Positions 27,337 to 37,525 are shown, counted from the first letter of the stretch. The stretch is 64,000 bases of DNA from Mycoavidus sp. HKI (GCF_020023735.2 NZ_CP076444.2:248001-312000), one strand, 5' to 3'. The notes: generated from the sequence alone by a model not told the origin. Numbers and translations are program-made.

Positions 27337-28650
27337 TTAGAAAGTAGCCGGACTGGCATCTGTGACGGCTAGAATTTCTTCGAGGCTGGTTGTGCCGGCG
27401 CGTACTTGCGCTAAGCCCGCCTCTCGTAAGCTTTTTACGCCGTCACGCAGCGCTTGTTGAGCGATTGCATCGGTGCTGCTTCGTGCCATGATGAGCCCGC
27501 GTATCGCAGCGGTAACCGGCATCACTTGATGAATGCCAATGCGGCCGCGATAACCAATGCCATGACACGCAGCGCAGCCGACGGCTCGATAGGGTTGCCA
27601 ATCTTCTGCTAGTGTTGTTTCGTCAAAGCCCGCGCTACGCAGCATCGCCTCAGCAGTTGTCTGATCGGTGAAAGCTGGGGCGCGACAGGCTAAGCAGAGT
27701 TTTCTGACCAGTCTTTGCGCGATAATTAAGCGCATGGCGCAAGCCAAGTTAAAAGGCGCTATGCCCATATCAAGTAAACGCGCTAGTGTAGCGGGAGCAT
27801 CATTGGTATGCAGGGTGGATAAGACAAGGTGACCCGTTTGTGCGGCTTGTAGTGCAACACTGGCGGTTTCAGTGTCACGAATTTCTCCAACCATAATCAC
27901 ATCAGGATCTTGTCGTAAAAAGGCGCGCAGTGCGACGGCAAAGGTGAGGCCCGCTTTGTCGCGTACACTGACCTGATTAACGCCTGCTAATTGTATTTCA
28001 GCTGGGTCTTCGACCGAGCAGATATTGATTGATTCTCGATTTAAGCGCTGTAAAAAGCAATATAACGATAAAGTTTTGCCGCTCCCCGTGGGGCCTGTAA
28101 CCAATACCATGCCGTGCGGGGCGTGAATAGCTGCGGCCAGAGTGGCTTGTTGTTTGAGGTCAAAACCGAGGTCAGTCAGAGTAAGCGTGGCTGGGAGGGT
28201 GTCAAGTCGCCGCAAAACGAGTTTTTCGCCCCACAAGGTGGGTAGTGTATTCACTCGGAATTCTTCAAATTTGTCTGCCGCCACGTATAGTTTGAGGCGT
28301 CCGTCTTGAGGTACGCGCCGCTCGGCAATATCGAGGCGAGCGAGCACTTTCACGCAACAGATGAACGGATCTCTTAGATAGGGCGGCGGGCGCATGGTTT
28401 CATGCAGTACCCCATCGATGCGCAGCCGAATGCGCCAATCATGCTCGCTAGGCTCAATATGCACGTCAGATGCGCCATGGGTGGCAGCATCAAGTAAAAG
28501 TTCACGCAATAGTCGCACAGCTGGAGCATTATCGTCCTCTTTGGGTCCAGTAGAGGATAAGGCGTTCGGAGTCGGTACTGCAGTTGCTGAATCCGCAAGC
28601 GTATTCATATCAGCTGTTGGCGATACTGTTTGGCCTAGATGAGAGGACAT
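27337..28650 (-). CDS. pilB: Type IV pilus/type II secretion assembly ATPase PilB
   Basis: A GspE/PilB family ATPase of about 437 residues. Walker A reads G-P-T-G-S-G-K-T. The Asp box region E-D-P-A-E-I, Walker B V-G-E-I-R-D-T-E-T-A and His box H-T-N-D-A follow in order. The tetracysteine zinc site (C-L-A-C then C-A-A-C) is present. It is shorter than standard PilB (about 560) and lacks most of the N-terminal N1 domain. The ATG at 28650 is used here; a GTG at 28668 is in frame and possible. Transcribed with pilC and pilD. Confidence 0.92.
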   Translation of the reverse strand: MSSHLGQTVSPTADMNTLADSATAVPTPNALSSTGPKEDDNAPAVRLLRELLLDAATHGASDVHIEPSEHDWRIRLRIDGVLHETMRPPPYLRDPFICCVKVLARLDIAERRVPQDGRLKLYVAADKFEEFRVNTLPTLWGEKLVLRRLDTLPATLTLTDLGFDLKQQATLAAAIHAPHGMVLVTGPTGSGKTLSLYCFLQRLNRESINICSVEDPAEIQLAGVNQVSVRDKAGLTFAVALRAFLRQDPDVIMVGEIRDTETASVALQAAQTGHLVLSTLHTNDAPATLARLLDMGIAPFNLACAMRLIIAQRLVRKLCLACRAPAFTDQTTAEAMLRSAGFDETTLAEDWQPYRAVGCAACHGIGYRGRIGIHQVMPVTAAIRGLIMARSSTDAIAQQALRDGVKSLREAGLAQVRAGTTSLEEILAVTDASPATF

Positions 28651-28835
28651 AACTAGAAAGGGCTGCACCGCCCTTGATGAATAAAAACTAATCGTCGCCC
28701 AGCGCGCTTAAATTTGCCATTCAGCCATTTGGCGAATCTTCATCCGAAGATTATTTTTATTGCTGCGATGCTTGGTCAGAGCAAGTCAAGCGGTTTGCCT
28801 TATTGGTATACGTCAGGACCGCCTGCCGTTTTTTA

Positions 28836-30131
28836 CTAGGGGGGGCTCATTTCATCTGCGTGGCTTTCTTGGGGGCGGAATAATTTGATCGTCTTAACCG
28901 TTTGATGGTCAATCTGCATGACTTCCATCCGACAGCCGTTGATTTGTAAGCTTACATCTCCATCTGGGATTTCACGCAGTACTTCAAGGATTAGACCGTT
29001 GAGTGTTTTGGGTCCTTGTACCGGTAACTGTAGAGTGAGTAAGCGGTTTAGCTCACGCAATGGGATGCTGCCTGCGACAATGCATTCGCCTTTAGTGTTC
29101 CAGCCAGCGCGTGTGCCGCTTGTGCGTGGCATTGTCGTGGTAAATTCACCAATTAATTCCTCGATAATGTCTTCGGGCGTCACTAACCCTTGCACTTCGC
29201 CATACTCGTTGACGATGAGGCCCATTCTTTGCTGGTTTTCTTGGAAATAGTGGAGTTGCTGAAATACCGGCGTGCCGCTGGGTACAAAATAAGGCTCGTT
29301 GAGTAATTCGCGTATTGTTTCGTGTTCGAGTGTGCGGCCATGTCTTGCGGCCAATGCTTTGCGTACCTGTAACACACCGAGGATATGGTCGGTATCGCCT
29401 TGATAAACAAGTAATTTGTTGTGATAACACGTATCAAGCTGCTGCAACATAGTCTCAAGCGGCGCGTCAAAATCAAGTGCTTCAATCCGTGTGCGAGGCA
29501 CCATCACATCATCGACAGTGATGTTTTCCAGATCAAATAGATTAAGCAAAATGCTCCGGTGCTTATGAGGTGCAAAATTAGCCGACTCAAGTACGATGGT
29601 GCGCAATTCGTCCATCGACAGGCGGTGTTCCTTTGCCTTGCGGGTATCGAGGTGCAATATACGGAGTAGCGCCGAGACAAATAAATTGACAAACCATACG
29701 AGTGGGCGGGTGACCCGCATCAAAGGGCTGAGCACTAGGCTTGCGGGTAAGGCAATTTTTTCTGGCCAGGCGGCGCCGATGATTTTCGGGGTAATTTCAC
29801 TAAAGATAATGATGAGAAACGCGACGCCGCCGGTAGTCATCGACAAGGCTAAATTATTCGTGCCAAAGGTGCGCAATGCAATTGCGGTGGTGAGCACAGG
29901 AATAATCGTGTTAAGCAAGTTATTGCCAATCAGAATAACGCTTAATAATTTTTCTGTGCGTGCTAATAAGCGAGATGTCGTGCGCGCGCCGAGCGTGCCT
30001 TGTTTCACAAGATGCTTGAGCCGGTGGCGGTTAAGCGCCAGCATCGAGGCTTCAGAGATCGAAAAAAAGCCAGATAGCAGTAGCAAGAAAGCGATTACGC
30101 TAAGCTGCGCCCATAAAGGAAATGATTCCAC
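28836..30131 (-). CDS. HlyC/CorC (CNNM) family transporter-like protein
   Basis: A 431-residue inner-membrane protein. Residues about 5-190 form the DUF21/CNNM membrane domain, about 205-330 a CBS-domain pair, and about 345-420 the CorC_HlyC C-terminal domain. Such proteins are linked to magnesium or cobalt efflux and were historically named haemolysins. The start is GTG; it lies inside the 12-base palindrome TTCCACGTGGAA (30126-30137). Genes of this family sit between pilB and ispB in other Burkholderiales. Confidence 0.88.
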   Translation of the reverse strand: MESFPLWAQLSVIAFLLLLSGFFSISEASMLALNRHRLKHLVKQGTLGARTTSRLLARTEKLLSVILIGNNLLNTIIPVLTTAIALRTFGTNNLALSMTTGGVAFLIIIFSEITPKIIGAAWPEKIALPASLVLSPLMRVTRPLVWFVNLFVSALLRILHLDTRKAKEHRLSMDELRTIVLESANFAPHKHRSILLNLFDLENITVDDVMVPRTRIEALDFDAPLETMLQQLDTCYHNKLLVYQGDTDHILGVLQVRKALAARHGRTLEHETIRELLNEPYFVPSGTPVFQQLHYFQENQQRMGLIVNEYGEVQGLVTPEDIIEELIGEFTTTMPRTSGTRAGWNTKGECIVAGSIPLRELNRLLTLQLPVQGPKTLNGLILEVLREIPDGDVSLQINGCRMEVMQIDHQTVKTIKLFRPQESHADEMSPP

Positions 30132-30184
30132 GTGGAATAAGGTTAAGTAGGGTTGAGAATTCGATTAAATTTGGCAAAACAGAG

Positions 30185-31174
30185 TTAACACCGACGCGCG
30201 GTTGAATACGCACATAATTCTAGCAAGCTTTTTTTGTAAATAGAGTCTGGCAACGGTTGCAACGCCTTAGCTGCGGCGCTAGCTTCGCGCTGTGCGCACG
30301 CTAGCGTGTAGTCGAGCGCGCCGGAGGTGTGCATGGCGGCGAGAATTGTTTCAGCGTGATCGGTGCCGCCTTGTTCAATGGCTGCGCGGGCCAGCGCTTG
30401 TTGCTCAGTTGTGCCTCGTTCAATAAGATAAATCAGCGGCAGGGTAGGTTTGCCTTCATATAAATCGCAGCCGGCATTTTTGCCCATTGACTCAACATAG
30501 CCAGCATAATCGAGCCAGTCATCCATCAGTTGAAAGGCGGTCCCTATGCGCTGGCCAAATTCCATGGTTGCCGCCTCAAGCAGGGGCGGCGCATCTGCCA
30601 AGATTGCGCCAAGTTGCGCGGAGGCCTCAAAGAGCCTTGCGGTTTTATAGCAAATCACTTGCATGTAGCGGGTCTCATCGACTTTGGGGTCATGCATATT
30701 CAATAATTGCAGCACTTCCCCTTCAGCGATCATATTGGTCGCATCTGACAAAATTTGCATCACGCGTGGACGGCCGACCTCCACCATCATTTGAAATGCG
30801 CGTGAGTATAAAAAATCCCCAACGAGTATGCTTGCCGCGTTGCCAAATAGCGCATTTGCCGTTTTTTTGCCACGCCGCAAATCAGATTCGTCAACGACAT
30901 CATCATGCAAAAGGGTGGCGCTGTGAATAAACTCAATGATTGCGGCGAGTTCATGGCATGGTTTGCCATGCGCGCCCAGGGCATTCGCTACAAGCAGTAA
31001 GAGTGCTGGTCGCAGCCGTTTGCCACCAGCGTTAATTAAATGTTCGGCAATCTGGTTGATAAGCACAACTTCGGAAGCCAAGCGCTGCCGGATGACATGG
31101 TTAAGTTGCTGCATATCGCCGGCGATTGGCGCGAAAATGCTCGAGCTATTTGGAGTGGTGTCAGTTGTAGTCAA
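30185..31174 (-). CDS. ispB: Octaprenyl diphosphate synthase IspB
   Basis: A 329-residue trans-polyprenyl synthase that builds the C40 side chain of ubiquinone. The first aspartate-rich motif is L-L-H-D-D-V-V-D-E and the second L-M-D-D-W-L-D-Y. The G-G-K-R-L-R-P substrate-binding segment near residue 50 is intact. Essential for respiration. In relatives the obgE-rpmA-rplU genes lie divergently upstream; here a CtaG-like gene follows instead. Confidence 0.95.
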   Translation of the reverse strand: MTTTDTTPNSSSIFAPIAGDMQQLNHVIRQRLASEVVLINQIAEHLINAGGKRLRPALLLLVANALGAHGKPCHELAAIIEFIHSATLLHDDVVDESDLRRGKKTANALFGNAASILVGDFLYSRAFQMMVEVGRPRVMQILSDATNMIAEGEVLQLLNMHDPKVDETRYMQVICYKTARLFEASAQLGAILADAPPLLEAATMEFGQRIGTAFQLMDDWLDYAGYVESMGKNAGCDLYEGKPTLPLIYLIERGTTEQQALARAAIEQGGTDHAETILAAMHTSGALDYTLACAQREASAAAKALQPLPDSIYKKSLLELCAYSTARRC

Positions 31175-31265
31175 CGCAAACGGAAAAAAATAAATAATAT
31201 TGAATTATAAAGCGAATGGCCGCGAGTGCGAATAATAAAGGCCAACCTTAGCATAAAGTTCAGCC

Positions 31266-32075
31266 TTAGTGCGGGCGGTTTTTTTGTGAAAGCCGCGTCC
31301 AATGTCGCAAAGCGAGCAGACCACCGATTCCCTCTAGTAATGAGGCGGGTACCCACATAATTAATCCACCGATACTCTGATCGGTTAGCGCGGGTAAACC
31401 AAAAGCCCGGCCGCACAGATCGAAAATTGGATACAGGTCTCGTTGGGTAAAGGTAATAATCGCGCCGGCAAGGATTTGTGGCGTCATCGTTAAAAGCGGC
31501 GATAAGACGCGCAAGCCTGCTCCTAGGCGCGCGGGTGGGGCTGGCCGGTGATCCAGTAATAGCCACCAATATAGAAGGCCAGTCACGGCGACTGACCAAT
31601 TCATGAACAAATACAAGCGCCAGTTAATCATCGATATAAACTGCACGGACGGAATTAACCAGACTAATACCGACGCGACAAAAAGCAATGAAATAAGTGT
31701 GGGGTGTAAGCAGATCTTGGCAAGTATCCGTATTCCCGCCTTTTTGCCTGTGGCTCGCAAGCGGGTGCGCCACGGGATGGGCAAGCCGGCACGCAGTACA
31801 CTACCTGGATAAGATGCCATGACTAATAATGGCGCTAGGTGATGTAAAACAAGATGTTGCAGTCGATGCGCGAAAAACTCATGTTCCGCATAGTAGTCCA
31901 CGCGTGTATGGAGGGCAATGTAGAAAAGGGCCAAACCGGACCAAAATGCCAATTGCCGCGCAACGCTTACGCGCGCGTGCCGCGTGCCGCGCAAATACAG
32001 CCCGCAGGTTATGGCAAAAATCGCAACAAGTAAGATAGATGGCTCCCAAGGAGCCAGAAAATGTAGCAATGACAC
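31266..32075 (-). CDS. CtaG-like cytochrome c oxidase assembly membrane protein
   Basis: An integral membrane protein of about 269 residues with roughly seven helices. It fits the caa3-type CtaG family (Pfam CtaG_Caa3) by the segments H-R-L-Q-H-L-V-L-H-H-L-A-P-L-L and S-V-A-V-T-G-L-L-Y-W-W-L-L-L-D. Its histidines may handle copper for oxidase assembly. The frame stays open into the tRNA genes on the right but has no ATG. I placed the start at the GTG at 32075; TTG at 32069 is the other candidate. It shares the short gap to 32185 with the divergent tRNA promoter. Confidence 0.75.
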   Translation of the reverse strand: MSLLHFLAPWEPSILLVAIFAITCGLYLRGTRHARVSVARQLAFWSGLALFYIALHTRVDYYAEHEFFAHRLQHLVLHHLAPLLVMASYPGSVLRAGLPIPWRTRLRATGKKAGIRILAKICLHPTLISLLFVASVLVWLIPSVQFISMINWRLYLFMNWSVAVTGLLYWWLLLDHRPAPPARLGAGLRVLSPLLTMTPQILAGAIITFTQRDLYPIFDLCGRAFGLPALTDQSIGGLIMWVPASLLEGIGGLLALRHWTRLSQKNRPH

Positions 32076-32141
32076 GGTTATGAATATTATGAATAGAAAG
32101 ATAAAATCAGCGTTGCTACAGGATTTTTTAGTATACAGCAG

Positions 32142-32170
32142 TTGACAATAAGGGGTCTCTACTTGATAAT
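32142..32170 (+). promoter_or_regulatory. Sigma-70 promoter of the tRNA-tuf cluster
   Basis: A consensus -35 box TTGACA (32142-32147) and a -10 box GATAAT (32165-32170) separated by 17 bases. Transcription would start about 32177, eight bases before tRNA-Tyr. No discriminator analysis was possible, but this is the best promoter sequence seen in the window. Confidence 0.85.
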
Positions 32171-32184
32171 GCCCAATTCTCCGT

Positions 32185-32270
32185 GGAGGGGTGCCCGAGT
32201 GGCTAAAGGGGGCAGACTGTAAATCTGTTGGCTTACGCCTACGTTGGTTCGAATCCAACCTCCTCCACCA
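32185..32270 (+). tRNA. tRNA-Tyr (GTA)
   Basis: A class II tRNA of 86 bases including an encoded CCA. The acceptor stem GGAGGGG pairs with CTCCTCC. The anticodon GTA is at 32219-32221 in a seven-base loop, a long variable arm follows, and the T-loop GTTCGAATC is standard. Confidence 0.97.
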
Positions 32271-32304
32271 GGCTATTTATGTATGGAGTCTGCTGAGTTA
32301 GGCT

Positions 32305-32378
32305 GCGGGTGTAGCTCAATGGTAGAGCAGAAGCCTTCCAAGCTTACGACGAGGGTTCGATTCCCTTCACCCGCTCCA
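32305..32378 (+). tRNA. tRNA-Gly (TCC)
   Basis: Acceptor stem GCGGGTG/CACCCGC, discriminator T and encoded CCA. The anticodon TCC at 32337-32339 lies in the loop CTTCCAA. Second gene of the tRNA cluster. Confidence 0.97.
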
Positions 32379-32397
32379 AGTTGGATAGGCTAGGCGA

Positions 32398-32472
<75 letters not shown>

Positions 32473-32548
32473 GTAAATTTTAGTAATTTTGTTTTGATAC
32501 GATTTGCGCGCGGCGCAATGAATGGAAATCCTATTTAGGAGTTGAGGA

Positions 32549-33739
32549 ATGGCCAAAAGTAAGTTTGAACGAAGCAAGCCGCACGTGAACGTAGGAACGA
32601 TCGGTCACGTGGACCATGGTAAGACAACTTTAACAGCGGCAATTACCACTGTGTTGTCAAGAAAGTTTGGCGGCGAAGCCAAAGCGTATGATCAAATTGA
32701 TGCGGCGCCAGAAGAAAGAGCGCGCGGGATTACGATCAATACAGCGCACGTGGAATATGAAACAGAAGCTCGTCACTACGCGCACGTTGATTGCCCAGGG
32801 CATGCTGATTATGTGAAAAACATGATCACCGGCGCAGCTCAAATGGACGGTGCAATTCTAGTCTGTTCAGCCGCTGATGGCCCAATGCCACAGACTCGTG
32901 AGCACATTTTGCTCGCGCGCCAAGTGGGTGTGCCTTACATCGTCGTATTTTTAAATAAATGCGATATGGTTGATGACGCTGAGTTGCTTGAATTGGTTGA
33001 AATGGAAGTGCGCGAGCTACTCTCCAAATATGATTTCCCAGGCGATGACGTGCCAATCATTTGTGGTTCGGCAAAGTTGGCGCTCGAGGGCGATGAGAGC
33101 GAGTATGGCGTGCCTGCGGTCATGAAGTTGGCCGATGCGTTAGATTCATATATTCCAACCCCTGAGCGGGCGGTTGAGGGCGCATTTTTGATGCCAATCG
33201 AAGATGTATTCTCAATTTCCGGGCGTGGCACTGTGGTGACTGGCCGGGTTGAGCGTGGTGTAGTTAAGGTTGGCGAAGAGCTTGAAATCGTTGGTTTCAA
33301 AGACACTGCAAAAACCATTTGCACCGGCGTTGAAATGTTTCGCAAGCTGTTAGATCAAGGTCAAGCAGGCGATAACGTTGGGATTTTGTTACGCGGTACA
33401 GCCCGTGAAGACGTTGAGCGCGGTCAAGTGTTGGCTAAGCCTAAGTCTATTACGCCGCATACCCACTTTACGGCTGAAATCTATGTGTTGAGTAAAGATG
33501 AAGGCGGCCGTCATACGCCATTCTTCAGTAATTACCGGCCACAGTTTTATTTCCGTACGACAGACGTAACCGGCTCGATCGAATTGCCAGAAGGCAAAGA
33601 GATGGTGATGCCTGGCGATAATGTGAGTATCACTGTAAAATTGATTGCTCCAATCGCGATGGAAGAAGGTCTACGCTTTGCTATTCGTGAAGGTGGTCGT
33701 ACTGTCGGCGCGGGTGTGGTTGCAAAGATTCTTGATTGA
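32549..33739 (+). CDS. tuf: Elongation factor Tu
   Basis: A 396-residue translation GTPase that delivers aminoacyl-tRNA to the ribosome. The P-loop G-H-V-D-H-G-K-T, switch [19 protein letters not shown] and N-K-C-D motifs are all intact. A strong AGGAG ribosome site precedes the ATG. It is the only tuf in this window; the copy expected after fusA is missing. Confidence 0.99.
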   Translation: MAKSKFERSKPHVNVGTIGHVDHGKTTLTAAITTVLSRKFGGEAKAYDQIDAAPEERARGITINTAHVEYETEARHYAHVDCPGHADYVKNMITGAAQMDGAILVCSAADGPMPQTREHILLARQVGVPYIVVFLNKCDMVDDAELLELVEMEVRELLSKYDFPGDDVPIICGSAKLALEGDESEYGVPAVMKLADALDSYIPTPERAVEGAFLMPIEDVFSISGRGTVVTGRVERGVVKVGEELEIVGFKDTAKTICTGVEMFRKLLDQGQAGDNVGILLRGTAREDVERGQVLAKPKSITPHTHFTAEIYVLSKDEGGRHTPFFSNYRPQFYFRTTDVTGSIELPEGKEMVMPGDNVSITVKLIAPIAMEEGLRFAIREGGRTVGAGVVAKILD

Positions 33740-33783
33740 GTAAAATCGATATAAGCTGCACAGGCATGTTGCTGTGAGGCTTT

Positions 33784-33830
33784 CGGGGCGGGTTAGTTGA
33801 TTGACTAGCCAAGCCCCGGATTTTTTGTTT
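33784..33830 (+). terminator. Intrinsic terminator after tuf
   Basis: A hairpin whose outer stem is CGGGGC/GCCCCG, with an inner stem built on GTTAGT/GACTAGC, followed directly by ATTTTTTG. It lies between the tuf stop and tRNA-Trp and should reduce read-through into the secE-nusG genes. Confidence 0.8.
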
Positions 33831-33906
33831 AGGGGTATAGCTCAACTGGCAGAGCGTCGGTCTCCAAAACCGAAGGTTGGGGGTTCGATTCCCTCTGCCC
33901 CTGCCA
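33831..33906 (+). tRNA. tRNA-Trp (CCA)
   Basis: Acceptor stem AGGGGTA/TGCCCCT, discriminator G and encoded CCA. The anticodon CCA is at 33864-33866 in the loop CTCCAAA. Located immediately after the tuf terminator and before secE, as in related genomes. Confidence 0.97.
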
Positions 33907-33999
33907 ATCTGAGATAATGCAAAAATACAGTGAGCAGGCTTTGGTAGTTGCTTAATGGTTTTGTGATGATCTCATGTTTTATTTATTTTTCTGGCTGTG

Positions 34000-34380
34000 A
34001 TGGCAAATCCTTCCGTTGATAACGTCAATACGGCGCAAAGCAAATTAATGCTTACGCTGGCAGTCTTGTTGGCGGTCGCCGGAGGCGCCGCCTTTTATTT
34101 CTGCGGCAATCAGCCATGGTATATACGTGGCGCATTGCTGTTTAGCGGCCTTGGTGCAGGCAGCGTTGTTGCGCTGTTTTCATCAGCTGGCAAAAATTTT
34201 ATCGGCTTCACAAAAGAAGCTTGGCGTGAAATTCGCAAAGTAGTTTGGCCAACGCGCAAAGAAGCCGGCCAGACTACGCTCATTGTGTTTGTTTTTGTAT
34301 TGCTGATGGCAGTTTATCTGTGGATTGGCGATAAAATAATTGAATGGGCGGTTTTTTCGCTGATTTTGGGCTGGAAATAA
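34000..34380 (+). CDS. secE: Preprotein translocase subunit SecE
   Basis: A 126-residue membrane protein of the SecYEG channel. Three hydrophobic helices are visible (about 15-35, 40-60 and 95-120). The conserved cytoplasmic segment E-A-W-R-E-I-R-K-V-V-W-P-T-R-K-E is the SecE hallmark. A GTG at 33997 directly precedes the ATG; the ATG is preferred. nusG starts three bases downstream. Confidence 0.96.
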   Translation: MANPSVDNVNTAQSKLMLTLAVLLAVAGGAAFYFCGNQPWYIRGALLFSGLGAGSVVALFSSAGKNFIGFTKEAWREIRKVVWPTRKEAGQTTLIVFVFVLLMAVYLWIGDKIIEWAVFSLILGWK

Positions 34381-34383
34381 TAT

Positions 34384-34944
34384 ATGAGCGATACCGCGGT
34401 AACTCCTGCCAGCAGTAAACGTTGGTATGTTGTGCACGCTTATTCCGGGATGGAAAAAAGCGTGCAACGTGCATTACAAGAACGTATTGACCGCGCAGGC
34501 ATGCAGGACAAGTTCGGCCAGATTTTGGTGCCGACTGAAGAGGTTATTGAAATTCGTGGCGGCCAAAAAACTGTCACTGAACGGCGTTTCTTTCCGGGGT
34601 ATGTGCTAGTTGAAATGGACATGACCGATGAAACCTGGCATCTCGTAAAAAATACCGCGAAGGTGACAGGTTTTGTAGGGGGCACGCGTAATCGTCCAAG
34701 CCCGATCTCGCAGCTTGAAGTTGACAAAATCATGTCGCAAATGCAAGAAGGCGTTGAAAAGCCTCGGCCGAAAACGCTTTTCGAGGTGGGCGAACTGGTG
34801 CGGATCAAGGATGGTCCATTTACTGATTTCAATGGCAGCATTGAAGAGGTCAACTACGAAAAATCTCGTCTCCGAGTGTCGGTCACTATCTTTGGACGAC
34901 CGACACCAGTTGAGCTTGAATTTGGACAAGTTGAGAAGGTGTAA
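34384..34944 (+). CDS. nusG: Transcription termination/antitermination factor NusG
   Basis: A 186-residue factor with an NGN domain (about 10-115; W-Y-V-V-H-A-Y-S-G near the start) and a C-terminal KOW domain ([16 protein letters not shown]). It binds RNA polymerase and couples it to Rho or the ribosome. It follows secE by three bases in the usual secE-nusG-rplK order. Confidence 0.98.
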   Translation: MSDTAVTPASSKRWYVVHAYSGMEKSVQRALQERIDRAGMQDKFGQILVPTEEVIEIRGGQKTVTERRFFPGYVLVEMDMTDETWHLVKNTAKVTGFVGGTRNRPSPISQLEVDKIMSQMQEGVEKPRPKTLFEVGELVRIKDGPFTDFNGSIEEVNYEKSRLRVSVTIFGRPTPVELEFGQVEKV

Positions 34945-35135
34945 TTGTTTTTGCGTACAGTCCGCTTAATGACTGAAGAGGAGCACTGAGAGGGGGGTAA
35001 AATAAGTGTTGCCCTTATCGAAGATGCGCTACCACTCACCGAACGCTCTGCGTTCAGCTTGAAAATTGCAAGATCGATGATACGTGCTGCGGCATAGCAT
35101 CGTTAGTGATTTTTAAGTTTAACCGAGGTTTTAAA

Positions 35136-35567
35136 ATGGCAAAAAAAATCATCGGCTTTATTAAATTGCAGATTCCTGCAGGTAAAGCCAATCCATCGCC
35201 ACCGGTCGGCCCAGCTTTGGGTCAGCGTGGCTTAAACATCATGGAGTTTTGCAAGGCGTTTAACGCGCAAACTCAGGGCATGGAGCCAGGTTTGCCGGTG
35301 CCGGTGGTGATCACTGCTTTTGCTGACAAGAGTTTCACTTTTGTTCTGAAAACGCCGCCAGCGACTGTCTTGATCAAAAAAGCAGCTAAAGTGGATAAAG
35401 GTTCACCAAAGCCGCATACGGATAAAGTCGGGCAAATCACGCTTGCACAAGCTGAAGAAATTGCTAAGGCCAAAATGCCTGATCTCACCGCTGCTGATTT
35501 GGCCGCCGCAGTCAGGACTATTGCAGGCAGCGCTCGCTCAATGGGCATTACGGTAGAGGGTCTATAA
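35136..35567 (+). CDS. rplK: 50S ribosomal protein L11
   Basis: A 143-residue protein of the GTPase-associated centre. The signature [13 protein letters not shown] and the C-terminal rRNA-binding half are normal. An upstream in-frame start exists at 35106, but the ATG at 35136 gives the standard M-A-K-K-I-I-G-F. rplA begins at the next base after the stop. Confidence 0.98.
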   Translation: MAKKIIGFIKLQIPAGKANPSPPVGPALGQRGLNIMEFCKAFNAQTQGMEPGLPVPVVITAFADKSFTFVLKTPPATVLIKKAAKVDKGSPKPHTDKVGQITLAQAEEIAKAKMPDLTAADLAAAVRTIAGSARSMGITVEGL

Positions 35568-36263
35568 ATGTCAAAACTTTCAAAACGCCTACGTTCATTA
35601 GCGGGCAAAGTTGACCGAGCAAAACTCTATTCAGTCGATGAAGCGCTTAATTTGGTAAAAACCTGTGCTACAGCTAAATTTGATGAATCCATCGATATTG
35701 CTGTACGGTTAGGGATTGATGCTAAAAAATCTGATCAAGTTGTACGTGGCTCTGTTGTGTTGCCAGCAGGTACCGGTAAGGTAACGCGGGTTGCTGTTTT
35801 TGCGCAAGGTGAAAAGGCCGAACAAGCGCGTGCTGCTGGCGCCGATATTGTTGGCATGGAAGATCTCGCTGAGCAAATTAAAGCGGGTAACCTTAATTTC
35901 GATGTGGTTATTGCTTCACCAGACACGATGCGTGTCGTTGGCGCACTAGGGACAATTTTGGGTCCCCGTGGCCTGATGCCGAATCCAAAGGTTGGTACCG
36001 TAACAGCAGACGTTGCGACCGCAGTCAAGAATGCGAAGGCTGGACAAATTCAGTTTCGCGTCGACAAAGCGGGTCTGATTCATGCCACCATTGGCCGTGC
36101 ATCATTTGAGCCGCTAGCCTTGCGGACCAACCTGGTCGCGTTAGTCGAGGCGTTGCAAAAAGCTAAACCGGCAACGAGCAAAGGGGTTTACCTGCGTAAG
36201 ATCGCTTTATCAAGTACGATGGGCGTTGGTGTGCGGGTTGATCAAAATACGTTAGCCGCTTAA
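35568..36263 (+). CDS. rplA: 50S ribosomal protein L1
   Basis: A 231-residue L1 stalk protein with the signature segment [17 protein letters not shown]. In other bacteria L1 represses its own rplK-rplA mRNA. It starts directly after the rplK stop codon, consistent with coupled translation. Confidence 0.98.
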   Translation: MSKLSKRLRSLAGKVDRAKLYSVDEALNLVKTCATAKFDESIDIAVRLGIDAKKSDQVVRGSVVLPAGTGKVTRVAVFAQGEKAEQARAAGADIVGMEDLAEQIKAGNLNFDVVIASPDTMRVVGALGTILGPRGLMPNPKVGTVTADVATAVKNAKAGQIQFRVDKAGLIHATIGRASFEPLALRTNLVALVEALQKAKPATSKGVYLRKIALSSTMGVGVRVDQNTLAA

Positions 36264-36565
36264 GCGTTACACAATTTTCTCAGGGTATGAGCTGCGTAAG
36301 GTTAATTCAATACAAAGCAGTATCCTGTAATCTAGGCTTTGGGCAGTCACGGTACGGCAAGTAATGAGTATCGTGCTGGTTATCAAAGACCGTTGGTGGA
36401 CAAGTTGTAGTCAAGCAAGTTCTTAATTTTTTAGCCAACGCAGATGGCGACCCCGAAAAAGTTTCTGAATATTGAAACCGGTGGCATTAACGCTTAACCT
36501 CGGACGCCGATTTAACGTGGTGCGCAATGTTTTAGGTATTGTGCATTCAATTTGGAGTTTAAACC
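36264..36565 (+). promoter_or_regulatory. rplJ leader (likely L10 autoregulatory region)
   Basis: A 302-base gene-free leader between rplA and rplJ. Leaders at this position carry the binding site by which the L10-L7/L12 complex represses rplJL in many bacteria. The stretch around 36430-36480 (A-rich, with a GCGACCCCG core) is a candidate for that structure, but I have not folded it. An additional promoter may lie here too. Confidence 0.5.
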
Positions 36566-37087
36566 GTGCCACTTAATAAAGAAGATAAGCAGGCCGTCGT
36601 AGCTGAGGTCGCAGCGAAAGTTGCACAAGCTCAGACGATGGTCCTGGCTGAATATCGTGGAATTGCGGTAGGTGATCTCACCCGGTTACGGGCGAAAGCA
36701 CGTGAGCAAAAGGTATATCTGCGTGTCTTAAAAAATACGCTGGTGCGCCGCGCCGTTGCGGATACGCCATTTGCCTCGTTGACCGAACAGATGACTGGTC
36801 CGTTGATCTACGGTATTTCTGATGATCCTATTTCTGCTGCAAAGGTCATTCATGACTTTGCTAAAAGCAACGATAAACTGGTGATTCGATCGGGTGTCTA
36901 CGAAGGTAAGCTGATGGACAAAGCGGCGGTGCAAGCATTAGCTAGCATTCCAAGCCGTGATGAACTACTCGCTAAGCTGTTGGGTGTGATGCAAGCGCCG
37001 ATTTCCGGTTTTGCACGTGCACTGGCTGCATTAAGCCAGCAAAAGCAAAGTGAGACTCAAGGTGAACCTCAAGGCGAACCAGCCTGA
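36566..37087 (+). CDS. rplJ: 50S ribosomal protein L10
   Basis: A 173-residue stalk base protein that anchors L7/L12 dimers. It starts with GTG, giving [10 protein letters not shown]. The N-terminal rRNA-binding domain has the typical L-A-E-Y-R-G segment. The C-terminal helix is Gln/Glu-rich. A GGAG site is located ten bases upstream of the start. Confidence 0.97.
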   Translation: MPLNKEDKQAVVAEVAAKVAQAQTMVLAEYRGIAVGDLTRLRAKAREQKVYLRVLKNTLVRRAVADTPFASLTEQMTGPLIYGISDDPISAAKVIHDFAKSNDKLVIRSGVYEGKLMDKAAVQALASIPSRDELLAKLLGVMQAPISGFARALAALSQQKQSETQGEPQGEPA

Positions 37088-37144
37088 GTCCGACCACTAT
37101 ATAAGCTAAGTAGCCGAAGCTGATTTCAATTTAGGAGTTTTTAA

Positions 37145-37519
37145 ATGGCAATAGTACAAGAAGACATTCTCGAAGCCGTTGGCGCGATGTCTGTTTTAGA
37201 GTTGAATGAGCTTGTTAAGGCATTTGAAGAAAAGTTTGGCGTATCTGCTGCAGCATTGGCAGTCGGTGGCCCGGCGGGTGGCGGTGCAGCCGCTGCTGCG
37301 GAAGAGCAAACTGAGTTTACAGTTACGCTAACCGAAGTCGGCAGCAATAAAGTTTCCGTCATTAAAGCCGTGCGTGAAATCACTGGTTTAGGCTTGAAAG
37401 AAGCTAAAGATCTAGTTGATGGCGCACCTAAGCCGGTGAAAGAAAACGTGCCTAAAGCGCAAGCTGAAGAAGCCAAGCAAAAGCTTGAAGCAGCTGGTGC
37501 TAAGGCTGAAGTCAAGTAA
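37145..37519 (+). CDS. rplL: 50S ribosomal protein L7/L12
   Basis: A 124-residue stalk protein with the N-terminal dimerisation domain, an Ala/Gly-rich hinge (about 38-50) and the C-terminal factor-binding domain ([15 protein letters not shown]). AGGAG precedes the ATG. Confidence 0.98.
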   Translation: MAIVQEDILEAVGAMSVLELNELVKAFEEKFGVSAAALAVGGPAGGGAAAAAEEQTEFTVTLTEVGSNKVSVIKAVREITGLGLKEAKDLVDGAPKPVKENVPKAQAEEAKQKLEAAGAKAEVK

Positions 37520-37525
37520 TGTAGA

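Noticed and set aside
31266..32258. The full open frame for the CtaG-like protein reaching into the tRNA-Tyr gene
   Set aside because: The upstream 60 codons lie antisense to tRNA-Tyr and its promoter, and the sequence there is not protein-like. The gene was shortened to start at 32075.
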